From positions 283-7,395 of the forward strand of contig DDES01000056.1 of NCBI GenBank assembly GCA_002336765.1: a stretch of DNA of 7,113 bases, in the 5' to 3' direction. The translations under genes were made by a program, and so were the position numbers. This stretch comes from Novosphingobium sp. UBA1948. Its GTDB lineage: Bacteria; Pseudomonadota; Alphaproteobacteria; Sphingomonadales; Sphingomonadaceae. This document shows, one piece after another, positions 1 through 5,971 of the stretch (the first letter of the stretch is position 1; each line of letters starts with the position of its first letter). The notes beneath the pieces are model-generated. The model saw only the letters and a list, made by a program, of their open reading frames with translations. It was not told the origin of the DNA and did no database searches.

Positions 1-55
1 CCCAATTCGGATTCCCCTGAGTTGGGCCGACCTTTGACACACGAGGGAAAACGAA
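1..55 (+). promoter_or_regulatory. Porin leader with ribosome binding site and small inverted repeat
   Basis: This is the untranslated stretch before the porin start. A clear Shine-Dalgarno sequence, GAGGGA at 43-48, lies seven bases before the ATG at 56. An imperfect inverted repeat, positions 1-8 against 19-26 (one T-G pair, ten-base loop), sits at the window edge. It is not followed by a T-run, so it may be 5' UTR structure or the tail of something upstream. The porin promoter is probably outside the window. Confidence 0.55.
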
Positions 56-1069
56 ATGAAAAAGGTTCTTCTTGCGACCACGGTTCTGGCCGGCTTCGCT
101 GGCGCCGCGTTCGCCGATGACGCGACCAGCGTGAAGATTTCGGGCTACGGCCGCGTCGGTATCGTCAACAACAGCAAAGCGACGGGCGCCAAGACCCAGG
201 TCGTCAACCGCCTGCGCTTCAACATCGACGCCTCGACCACCACGGATTCGGGCGTTGTGTTCGGTGCTCGTCTGCGTCTGCAGAACGACACGGGCGACAC
301 CGGGACGACGGGCAACAACGCCCTGCTCTACACCGAATACCAGGGCCTGCGCGTTGAAGTTGGCAACACCAACACCGCCTACGACAACACCACGCTTCTG
401 TGGGGCTCGGAAGTCGGCTACCGCGACTCGTCGTTCGGCGACCCCTACGAATACACCTTCTACTACGACAGCAAGGCTGGCGGTTCGCAGGGTGCCCTGT
501 CCAACAACCACATGGGCCTGTTCGCCTCGTACACGGTTGGCGACTTCACCGGCATGATCTCCTACGTGAACCCCGACCAGGGCGCGAAGAGCCTGCCGGC
601 TGGCTGGAAATCGGAAATCGCGGTTTCGGGCCTCTACAAGTACCAGCAGTTCACGTTTGAAGCTGCCATGGTCAAGAACGGCGCTGGCATCAGCGGCAAC
701 GATCCCTGGTTCATCGGCGCGGCCTACGCGATCAACGACAATGCCAACGTCGGCCTGAACTACATCGACGAGCACATGGGCACGACGGCGATCGCCAACC
801 AGGCGGCGACCTACGGCACCAACGTCGATCCGGGCAAGACCATCACGCTCTACGGCAACTACAAGATGGACAAGACCACGCTCAAGGCCTACATCGCCCA
901 CAACGATGGCGGCTCGGTCACTGCTGGTGTCCTGACCAAGAACCCGTCGCAGAACGCCTACGGCATCGGTGCTGACTACGACCTCGGCGGCGCTCGCCTG
1001 TCGGGTGCGGTCCAGCGCGGCTATGCCAAGCAGACGATCGTCGACGTCGGCGTCCGCTTCGACTTCTGA
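56..1069 (+). CDS. Outer-membrane general porin, Rhodobacter-type 16-strand beta barrel
   Basis: A trimeric outer-membrane porin for passive diffusion of small hydrophilic solutes is the likely product. The 337-residue length suits the family. Residues 1-20 form a Sec signal peptide: Lys-Lys, a hydrophobic core, then AFA before the predicted cleavage ahead of Asp21-Asp22. The mature protein opens with a first strand (VKISGYGRVGI). It continues as alternating aromatic/hydrophobic strands joined by Gly/Asn/Asp/Thr-rich loops, for example around residues 77-87. It ends in VGVRFDF, with the terminal Phe used by the BAM machinery. Features such as SSFGD, YVNPDQ and the C-terminus recall the Rhodobacter blasticus porin. 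Codons are strongly C-ending and uniform, as in highly expressed genes. The start is fixed by the signal peptide and GAGGGA at 43-48. The gene is monocistronic, closed by the terminator at 1091. Solute specificity cannot be read from the sequence. Confidence 0.93.
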   Translation: MKKVLLATTVLAGFAGAAFADDATSVKISGYGRVGIVNNSKATGAKTQVVNRLRFNIDASTTTDSGVVFGARLRLQNDTGDTGTTGNNALLYTEYQGLRVEVGNTNTAYDNTTLLWGSEVGYRDSSFGDPYEYTFYYDSKAGGSQGALSNNHMGLFASYTVGDFTGMISYVNPDQGAKSLPAGWKSEIAVSGLYKYQQFTFEAAMVKNGAGISGNDPWFIGAAYAINDNANVGLNYIDEHMGTTAIANQAATYGTNVDPGKTITLYGNYKMDKTTLKAYIAHNDGGSVTAGVLTKNPSQNAYGIGADYDLGGARLSGAVQRGYAKQTIVDVGVRFDF

Positions 1070-1090
1070 TCTTACGATCAACGATCACGG

Positions 1091-1122
1091 AAAGAGCGGG
1101 CTTCGGCCCGCTCTTTTCTTTT
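1091..1122 (+). terminator. Rho-independent terminator of the porin gene
   Basis: An 11-bp perfect stem (1091-1101 with 1106-1116) encloses a TTCG tetraloop (1102-1105). A T-rich tail (TCTTTT after the stem) follows. The hairpin starts 22 bases after the porin stop. The UUCG-type loop makes it very stable, which fits the end of an abundant message and separates the porin from yggS. Confidence 0.95.
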
Positions 1123-1164
1123 GTGCACCGCTGTGGTCCTTTGGGGCCGGAATGCGGGGGCACC

Positions 1165-1812
1165 ATGGGACTGGCCGACATCAGGGACAAGATCGCGGCA
1201 GCGGAACGCGACGCCGGGCGCGCGCCGGGGTCGGTCCGGCTCATCGCCGTGTCCAAGGTCCAGCCGGCCGACCGGGTCGAGGCCGTTCTGGCCGAGGGGC
1301 AGCGGCTTTTCGGCGAGAATTACGTGCAGGAAGCGCAGGCCAAATGGCCCGACTGGCGGGCGCGCTTTCCGGGAACGCAAGTTCACATGATCGGGCCCCT
1401 GCAGACGAACAAGGCCAAGGTTGCGGTCGGGCTTTTCGAGGCGATCCATACGCTCGACCGCCCGTCGCTTGCGGAAAAACTCGCGCGGCTGGCGCAGGAC
1501 CGGGGGGCGAGCCCCGAGCTTTTCATCCAGGTCAACACCGGGTCCGAGCCGCAGAAGGCTGGCGTGCTGCCGCCCGATGCCGACGCCTTCATTGCTGCCT
1601 GCCGGGGGATGGACCTGCCGGTCGTGGGGCTGATGTGCATTCCGCCGGACGGCGAGGACAGCCGCCCGCATTTCCGTGCGCTGGCCGGAATTGCGGCGCG
1701 AAACGGCCTTTCGGGCCTGTCGATGGGCATGAGCGGCGATTTCGAGACCGCGATCACGCTGGGCGCCACGCATATCCGCGTGGGTAGCGCGCTGTTCGGG
1801 GCGCGGGGCTAA
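1165..1812 (+). CDS. yggS: YggS/PLPBP family pyridoxal 5'-phosphate homeostasis protein
   Basis: This cytosolic PLP-binding protein of the alanine-racemase-like fold III group has no known catalytic activity. The family buffers and delivers PLP, and its loss disturbs amino acid and vitamin B6 pools. At 215 residues the length is typical. Family landmarks appear in order: LIAVSKVQ with the PLP-binding Lys31, FGENYVQEA near 50, HMIGPLQTNKA near 75, FIQVNTG near 120, GLMCIPP, GLSMGMSGDF, and GATHIRVGSALFG at the end, which forms the phosphate-binding region. I chose ATG 1165, preceded by GGGGG at 1156-1160, over a GTG at 1123. The latter would start inside the terminator tail and add 14 residues unlike the family. 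Its stop is one base from bioD, suggesting co-transcription with bioDA. The protein looks closest to Rhodobacterales YggS, unlike the genes to its right. Confidence 0.93.
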   Translation: MGLADIRDKIAAAERDAGRAPGSVRLIAVSKVQPADRVEAVLAEGQRLFGENYVQEAQAKWPDWRARFPGTQVHMIGPLQTNKAKVAVGLFEAIHTLDRPSLAEKLARLAQDRGASPELFIQVNTGSEPQKAGVLPPDADAFIAACRGMDLPVVGLMCIPPDGEDSRPHFRALAGIAARNGLSGLSMGMSGDFETAITLGATHIRVGSALFGARG

Positions 1813-1813
1813 C

Positions 1814-2440
1814 TTGCGCGGGCTGATCGTCACCGGCACCGACACGGGCATCGGCAAGACGGTGCTGGCGGCGGGTTTGGTCGGAGCGCTTAAGGCGCGC
1901 TACTGGAAGCCGGTGCAGGCGGGGCTGGAGGAGGAAACCGACAGCGAGACCGTGGCGCGGCTGGTGCCCTATGCTGTGGTGCATCCCGAGGCCTATCGGC
2001 TGAACACGCCCGCCAGCCCGCATTATGCCGCGCGGCTGGATGGTGTGGCGATTGATCCGGCGCTTCTGGCTTTGCCCGAAGGCGCGGGGCCACTGGTGGT
2101 CGAAGGGGCAGGGGGCGCTTTGGTGCCCCTGTCCGAAACGCTGCTTTATGCCGACCAGTTTGCCGCTTGGGGCCAGATGGCTGACATGCCTGTGGTGGTG
2201 GGTGCGCGCACCTCTTTGGGTACGATCAACCATTCCTTGCTGACCATCGAGGCTTTGCGGGCGCGTGGCTGCGCCATCGCGGGCGTGGCTTTCGTGGGCG
2301 ATGAAGTGGCCGAGAGCGAGCGTTTCATCTGCGCCCATGCCGGTGTTCGCCGCTTGGGCCGCTTGCCGCTGCTCGATCCTTTGACGCCCGAAACGCTGGC
2401 GCAGGCGATGCGGGGCTTTGATCTGGCGGGGCTGGTATGA
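1814..2440 (+). CDS. bioD: Dethiobiotin synthetase BioD
   Basis: BioD is the ATP-dependent enzyme that carboxylates and closes the ring of 7,8-diaminopelargonate (DAPA) to give dethiobiotin, the penultimate step of biotin synthesis. It has 208 residues. Visible motifs are the P-loop GTDTGIGKT at 8-16 with Lys15, KPVQAG with Lys32, Asp43 in ETDSE, the VVEGAGG segment with Glu97, and TSLGTINHSLLTIEALRARG, the conserved C-terminal half. All the main ATP, DAPA and Mg-binding positions appear present. The start is TTG, one base after the yggS stop. No better in-frame start exists nearby, and the P-loop position matches the family, so TTG is accepted; GGGGC at 1805-1809 may serve as a weak ribosome site, with coupling to yggS. 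Its last codons overlap bioA by four bases. Leu TTG codons are frequent (9 of 28), while yggS uses none. Confidence 0.95.
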   Translation: MRGLIVTGTDTGIGKTVLAAGLVGALKARYWKPVQAGLEEETDSETVARLVPYAVVHPEAYRLNTPASPHYAARLDGVAIDPALLALPEGAGPLVVEGAGGALVPLSETLLYADQFAAWGQMADMPVVVGARTSLGTINHSLLTIEALRARGCAIAGVAFVGDEVAESERFICAHAGVRRLGRLPLLDPLTPETLAQAMRGFDLAGLV

Positions 2441-3681
2441 TCCGCTCGCCGGTCTGGCATCCTTTTACCCAGCATGGGCTGGGCGAACCGATCCCGCTGG
2501 TGGAGCGGGCCGAGGGCGCGGTGCTGCATCTGGCCGACGGGCGCCGCATGGTGGATGCCATCGCCAGTTGGTGGGTGGTGACGCATGGGCATGGCCATGC
2601 GCGCATCATCAAGGCGATTCAGGATCAGGCGGCGCGGCTGGATCAGGTGATCTTTGCCGGATGGACGCATGAACCCGCCGAGACGCTGGCGCGCGGTTTG
2701 GTAGAATTGACCGGCCTGCCTTATGCCTTCTTCTCCGATTCAGGATCGACGGCGGTGGAAGTGGCGCTGAAAATGGCGCTGGGCTTCTGGGCCAACCGCG
2801 GTGAGGCGCGGCACCGTATTCTGGTGATGCAGCATTCCTATCATGGCGACACGATCGGCGCGATGAGCGTGGGCGAGCGCGGGGTTTACAACGCGGCCTA
2901 TAGCCCGCTGCTGTTCGATGTGGGCACGATCCCTTTCCCGCATGCAGGCGCCGAGCAAGCCACGTATGATGCGCTGGAGACGGCGTGCAAGGCGGGCGCG
3001 GCGGCGTTTATTGTCGAGCCGCTGATCCTCGGCGCGGGCGGGATGCTAGCCTATCCGCCGCATGTGCTGGCCGAAATAGCGCGAATTTGCGCGGCGCATG
3101 GCGTCTTGCTGATTGCCGATGAGGTGATGACCGGTTGGGGCCGCACCGGTACATTGCTGGCTTGCGAGCAGGCGGGTGTGACGCCCGATATTCTCTGCCT
3201 CGCCAAGGGGATCACCGGCGGCTCGATCCCGCTGGCGGTGACGATGGCCAGTGCCGCGATTTACGATGCGCATTATTCGAAGGACCGCGCCAAGACCTTC
3301 TACCATTCCTCCAGCTATACCGCGAACCCGATCGCCTGCGCGGCGGCCTGCGCCAATCTGGCCGTGTGGCGCGAGGAGCCGGTGGCGCAGCGGATTGCCG
3401 ATCTGGTCGCGCGTCAGGCGCAGGGGGCGGCGATGTTGGCGGGGGTGTCGGGCATTGCGGGCGTGCGGCAATGCGGCACGATTCTGGCGCTGGATTATGA
3501 AGTGGCCGCTGGCGGCTATCTCTCGGATTTGCAGCCGCGCCTGCTGGCGTTTTTCCGTGAGGCTGGCCTGTTGATCCGGCCCTTGGGCAATACGGCCTAT
3601 CTGATGCCGCCCTACAGCATCACGCCCGGGGATCTCACCCGCTGCCACGGCGCTTTGGCCGAGGCAGCGAGGTTGATCTAA
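2437..3681 (+). CDS. bioA: Adenosylmethionine-8-amino-7-oxononanoate aminotransferase BioA
   Basis: BioA is the PLP-dependent class III aminotransferase that converts KAPA (8-amino-7-oxononanoate) to DAPA, using S-adenosylmethionine as amino donor. It supplies the substrate of BioD. At 414 residues it is full length. It shows WHPFTQH at 7-13 (substrate pocket, with Phe where E. coli has Tyr), SGSTAVEVALKMALG around Gly103-Ser104 for PLP phosphate, YHGDTIGAMSVGERG, FIVEPLILGAGGM, LIADEVMTGWGRTGT with Asp228 contacting the pyridine nitrogen, LAKGITGG with the Schiff-base Lys257, YHSSSYTANPIACAAA, and LIRPLGNTAYLMPPY with Arg381, the likely KAPA carboxylate contact. The ATG lies inside the ATGA overlap with the bioD stop, a translationally coupled pair. 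The gene ends three bases short of the convergent pyk stop. A lysine-using BioK-type donor preference cannot be excluded but is less likely. Confidence 0.95.
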   Translation: MIRSPVWHPFTQHGLGEPIPLVERAEGAVLHLADGRRMVDAIASWWVVTHGHGHARIIKAIQDQAARLDQVIFAGWTHEPAETLARGLVELTGLPYAFFSDSGSTAVEVALKMALGFWANRGEARHRILVMQHSYHGDTIGAMSVGERGVYNAAYSPLLFDVGTIPFPHAGAEQATYDALETACKAGAAAFIVEPLILGAGGMLAYPPHVLAEIARICAAHGVLLIADEVMTGWGRTGTLLACEQAGVTPDILCLAKGITGGSIPLAVTMASAAIYDAHYSKDRAKTFYHSSSYTANPIACAAACANLAVWREEPVAQRIADLVARQAQGAAMLAGVSGIAGVRQCGTILALDYEVAAGGYLSDLQPRLLAFFREAGLLIRPLGNTAYLMPPYSITPGDLTRCHGALAEAARLI

Positions 3682-3684
3682 ACC

Positions 3685-5175
3685 TTACTCTTCCTCGCCC
3701 TCGTTCACCGAGCGGTAGAGTTCCAGTTCATTGCCGCGCAGCGTGACGATATGCAGCAGGTTGGTCGCGCCCGGCGTGCCGAAGGGAACGCCGGCCAGCG
3801 TCACCAGCTTGCTGCCCGCCGTGCCGAAGCCATGGCGCAGCGCCATGCGCTTGCCCTTGGCGATCATTTCCTCAAAACTTCCGATGTCGCGCGTGAACAC
3901 CGCATGGGCGCCCCACAGCAGTGCCGATTTGCGCGCCGTCTTGCGGCTGGGGGTCAGCACCAGCATCGGGACCGAGGGACGTTCGCGCGCCACGCGCCGC
4001 GCGGTCGAGCCGCTGCCGGTGAAGATGATGATGCCCGCCAGCGTTACCGTATCGGCAATCGCGGCGCTGGCCTTGGCGATGGCGTCGGCCGTGGTCTGGT
4101 CGGGGTTGATCTCGGCCAGATGCACGCGCTGGCCATAGGATGTGTCCTTTTCGACCTGCGTGGCGATGCGGTGCATGATGGTCACCGCCTCTTCCGGCCA
4201 CTGGCCCGCCGCCGTTTCGGCCGAGAGCATCACCGCATCGGCGCCGTCATAGACCGCATTGGCCACGTCCGACACTTCGGCGCGGGTGGGGGCGGGGCTT
4301 TCGATCATGGATTCGAGCATCTGGGTTGCCACGATCACCGGCTTGCCGCTGCGGCGGGTGAGTTCGACGATCTTCTTCTGGATCGGCGGCACTTCCTCGG
4401 GCAGCAGTTCGACGCCCAGATCGCCGCGTGCCACCATGATGCCATCGGCCAGTTCGATAATGCCTTCCAGCGTATCAAGCGCGGCGGGCTTTTCGATCTT
4501 GGCGATCAGATTGCCATGTCCGCCCATCAGGCGGCGGCATTCGGCCACATCCTCGGGGCGCTGCACAAAGGACAGGCCGATGAAATCGGCATCATGCTCG
4601 ATGGCGAAGGCCAGATCGCGGCGGTCCTTTTCGGTGAGCGCGGGCACGGGTACCACGGCATCGGGAATGTTCACGCCCTTGCGGTCGGAAATGACGCCGC
4701 CCACTTCCACGCTGCACAGGATGGCGTTTGCGTCCGCCGTGATCACGCGCAGGCGCAGCTTGCCATCGTCGATCAGCAGGCGCTGACCCTTTTGCAGCAC
4801 GCCAAACAATTCGGGATGCGGCAGGCAGACGCGGTTTTCGTCGCCCGGCTCGGGGTTGCGGTCAAAGGTGAAATGGCCCGAATGGCGCAGCACGGTGCGG
4901 CCATCCTTGAACGCGCCCACGCGCAGCTTGGGCCCTTGCAGATCGCACAGGATGGCGATCGGCTTGCCGAGTTCGGCCTCCACCTGCCGCACATTGGCGA
5001 TGGTTTCGGCGTGGACGGCGTGGTCGGCATGGCTCATGTTGACGCGGAAGGCATCGGCGCCCGCGCGCACCAGCTTGGCGATCATCTCGGGCGTACGGCT
5101 GGCGGGGCCGAGCGTCGCCAGAATCTTGACCTTACGACCGCGCGGATCAAGTCTGGTGGGATCAAGCTTGCTCAC
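3685..5175 (-). CDS. pyk: Pyruvate kinase
   Basis: This enzyme transfers phosphate from phosphoenolpyruvate to ADP, giving pyruvate and ATP at the end of the Entner-Doudoroff and lower glycolytic route. With the GTG start at 5175 it has 496 residues. Motifs in order are TLGPAS at 21-26, FRVNMSH at 43-49 (active-site Arg44, Asn46, Ser48), DLQGPKLRVG at 78-87, then the B domain, AKIEKPAA with the catalytic Lys, GIMVARGDLGVE (metal-binding Glu/Asp region), PVIVATQMLESM, TRAEVSDVANAVYDGADAVMLSAETAAG, and a C-terminal domain with FTGSGSTARRVARERP. The GTG is chosen because GGGAG lies ten bases upstream. A longer frame from ATG 5223 adds an unfamiliar N-terminus and overlaps the likely promoter. 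The Leu79/Gln80/Lys83 signature marks the K+-independent group. The protein resembles Sphingomonadales enzymes and is divergent from the DUF1244 gene. Confidence 0.95.
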   Translation of the reverse strand: MSKLDPTRLDPRGRKVKILATLGPASRTPEMIAKLVRAGADAFRVNMSHADHAVHAETIANVRQVEAELGKPIAILCDLQGPKLRVGAFKDGRTVLRHSGHFTFDRNPEPGDENRVCLPHPELFGVLQKGQRLLIDDGKLRLRVITADANAILCSVEVGGVISDRKGVNIPDAVVPVPALTEKDRRDLAFAIEHDADFIGLSFVQRPEDVAECRRLMGGHGNLIAKIEKPAALDTLEGIIELADGIMVARGDLGVELLPEEVPPIQKKIVELTRRSGKPVIVATQMLESMIESPAPTRAEVSDVANAVYDGADAVMLSAETAAGQWPEEAVTIMHRIATQVEKDTSYGQRVHLAEINPDQTTADAIAKASAAIADTVTLAGIIIFTGSGSTARRVARERPSVPMLVLTPSRKTARKSALLWGAHAVFTRDIGSFEEMIAKGKRMALRHGFGTAGSKLVTLAGVPFGTPGATNLLHIVTLRGNELELYRSVNEGEEE

Positions 5176-5208
5176 TATACCGTAACTCCCTTTGCGGTTT
5201 GCCGCGCT

Positions 5209-5237
5209 TCTATGGCAAAGCATGAAGGCAAACCCAA
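5209..5237 (-). promoter_or_regulatory. Possible pyk promoter
   Basis: On the reverse strand, TTGGGT (5237-5232) and CATAGA (5214-5209) are separated by 17 bases, which places the start of transcription a short distance before the pyk GTG at 5175. Both hexamers match consensus only partly. The 86-base divergent region 5176-5261 must hold promoters for pyk, and probably for the DUF1244 gene, but no convincing forward promoter was seen. Confidence 0.25.
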
Positions 5238-5261
5238 GAACACCCTGTGCTGGATGACCTT

Positions 5262-5585
5262 ATGAATATGAATGCAACCGGATCCGATCCGCTCGATCAC
5301 CTTGACGATGCCCACGCGGCGGCGGCCTTCCGGCGGCTGGTGCGCCATCTGCGTCATAGACATGACGCGCAGAATATCGACCTTATGGGCCTTTCCGGAT
5401 TTTGCCGTAACTGTCTGGCCGACTGGATCGTAGCGGCTGGCGCTCCGCTCGACAAGGGCGCGGCGCGGGCGGTGATCCACGGCATGCCTTTCGAGGAATG
5501 GAAGAGCCGCTATCAGACCGAGGCTACGCCAGAGCAGATGGAGCGCATGGCGCAAAGCATGAAGCTGAACGCGCCCGATCACTAA
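5262..5585 (+). CDS. DUF1244 family small protein with CxxC motif
   Basis: This is a member of the conserved alphaproteobacterial DUF1244 family, whose function is unknown to me. The product is 107 residues from ATG 5262; a GTG at 5247 and an ATG at 5268 are alternatives, and no strong ribosome site decides between them. The core reads AAFRRLVRHLR, QNIDLMGLSGFCRNCLADW (with the Cys-Arg-Asn-Cys pair) and HGMPFEEWKSRYQTEA, all family hallmarks. The protein has no signal peptide or membrane segment and is mostly helical and charged, so probably cytosolic. The paired cysteines might bind metal or be redox active, which is inference only. It is divergent from pyk and lies 107 bases upstream of gapR in the same direction, a pairing I recall from other alphaproteobacteria. 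Confidence 0.88.
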   Translation: MNMNATGSDPLDHLDDAHAAAAFRRLVRHLRHRHDAQNIDLMGLSGFCRNCLADWIVAAGAPLDKGAARAVIHGMPFEEWKSRYQTEATPEQMERMAQSMKLNAPDH

Positions 5586-5692
5586 GGGTCATCCTCGATT
5601 GCCTGTGGATGATGCGCGTGGCGGCTTTCCTACCCGCCGCCGCGCCGCTATCCCGCGCCGACTCATATTCACACCATCCGGAGAATCACATC
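5586..5692 (+). promoter_or_regulatory. gapR leader with two GANTC sites and ribosome binding site
   Basis: This non-coding stretch lies between the DUF1244 gene and gapR. It holds two GANTC sequences, the recognition site of the cell-cycle methyltransferase CcrM: GACTC at 5660-5664 and GAATC at 5683-5687. The AT-richer CATATT between them could be a -10 element, but no matching -35 is evident. GGAGA at 5680-5684 lies eight bases before the gapR ATG and is its ribosome site, overlapping the second GANTC. A six-base inverted repeat (5589-5594 with 5607-5612, 12-base loop) follows the DUF1244 stop without a T-run. Confidence 0.45.
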
Positions 5693-5932
5693 ATGGCTGA
5701 TCAAGCCGCCGACGAACGCCTGCGCCTGCTGATCGAGCGCATCGAACGCCTTGAGGAAGAAAAGAAGGGTATCGGCGACGATATCAAGGATGTCTATCTG
5801 GAGGCCAAGAGCGCCGGTTATGATCCCAAGGCGATGCGCCAGGTGATCCGCATCCGCAAGATGAAGCCCGATGACCGCAAGGAAATGGAAGCCATCCTTG
5901 ACGTTTATCTGACCGCGCTGGGGATCGCTTGA
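5693..5932 (+). CDS. gapR: GapR-type nucleoid-associated protein (DUF2312)
   Basis: GapR is a small DNA-binding protein of alphaproteobacteria. In Caulobacter it clamps overtwisted, AT-rich DNA ahead of replication and transcription forks and assists type II topoisomerases. The 79 residues carry the family pattern: an N-terminal coiled-coil helix (DERLRLLIERIERLEEEKKGIGDDIKDVYLEAKSAGYD) with heptad Leu/Ile spacing, then the basic KAMRQVIRIRKMKPDDRKEMEAILDVYLTALG, which contains the DNA-contacting lysines and arginines. ATG 5693 is chosen because GGAGA lies eight bases upstream and MADQAADERL is a family-like start. A longer frame open from 5498 overlaps the DUF1244 gene and adds non-family sequence. 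The product is slightly shorter than the Caulobacter protein. Two CcrM-type sites just upstream suggest possible cell-cycle control. Confidence 0.92.
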   Translation: MADQAADERLRLLIERIERLEEEKKGIGDDIKDVYLEAKSAGYDPKAMRQVIRIRKMKPDDRKEMEAILDVYLTALGIA

Positions 5933-5971
5933 GCGCCTGTGGGCACTGAGTGAAGGAGGGAAGGGCAGGGC

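Noticed and set aside
34..39. Perfect TTGACA resembling a -35 hexamer
   Set aside because: It lies only 16 bases before the porin ATG, so its -10 would fall inside the coding sequence; no TATAAT-like hexamer is there and the ribosome site would be lost.
1123..1164. Earlier GTG start for yggS at 1123
   Set aside because: It directly abuts the terminator T-tract, has no ribosome site, and adds 14 residues (with Cys and Pro) not typical of the family; ATG 1165 follows GGGGG.
1078..1857. A 259-codon reverse open frame opposite yggS
   Set aside because: It is an Arg/Pro-rich shadow of yggS. It overlaps the terminator and has no recognisable domain or ribosome site.
5176..5223. Longer pyk frame from ATG 5223
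   Set aside because: The 16 extra residues do not look like a pyruvate kinase N-terminus and cover the GGGAG ribosome site and the probable -10 region that serve the GTG at 5175.
3751..5265. A 504-codon forward open frame opposite pyk
   Set aside because: The antisense frame is open because pyk has strong GC-ending codon bias. The product is rich in His, Gln, Arg and Gly with no family resemblance, and pyk motifs on the other strand are unambiguous.
5589..5612. Inverted repeat after the DUF1244 stop as a terminator
   Set aside because: The stem is only six base pairs with a 12-base loop and no T-run, too weak to call a terminator.
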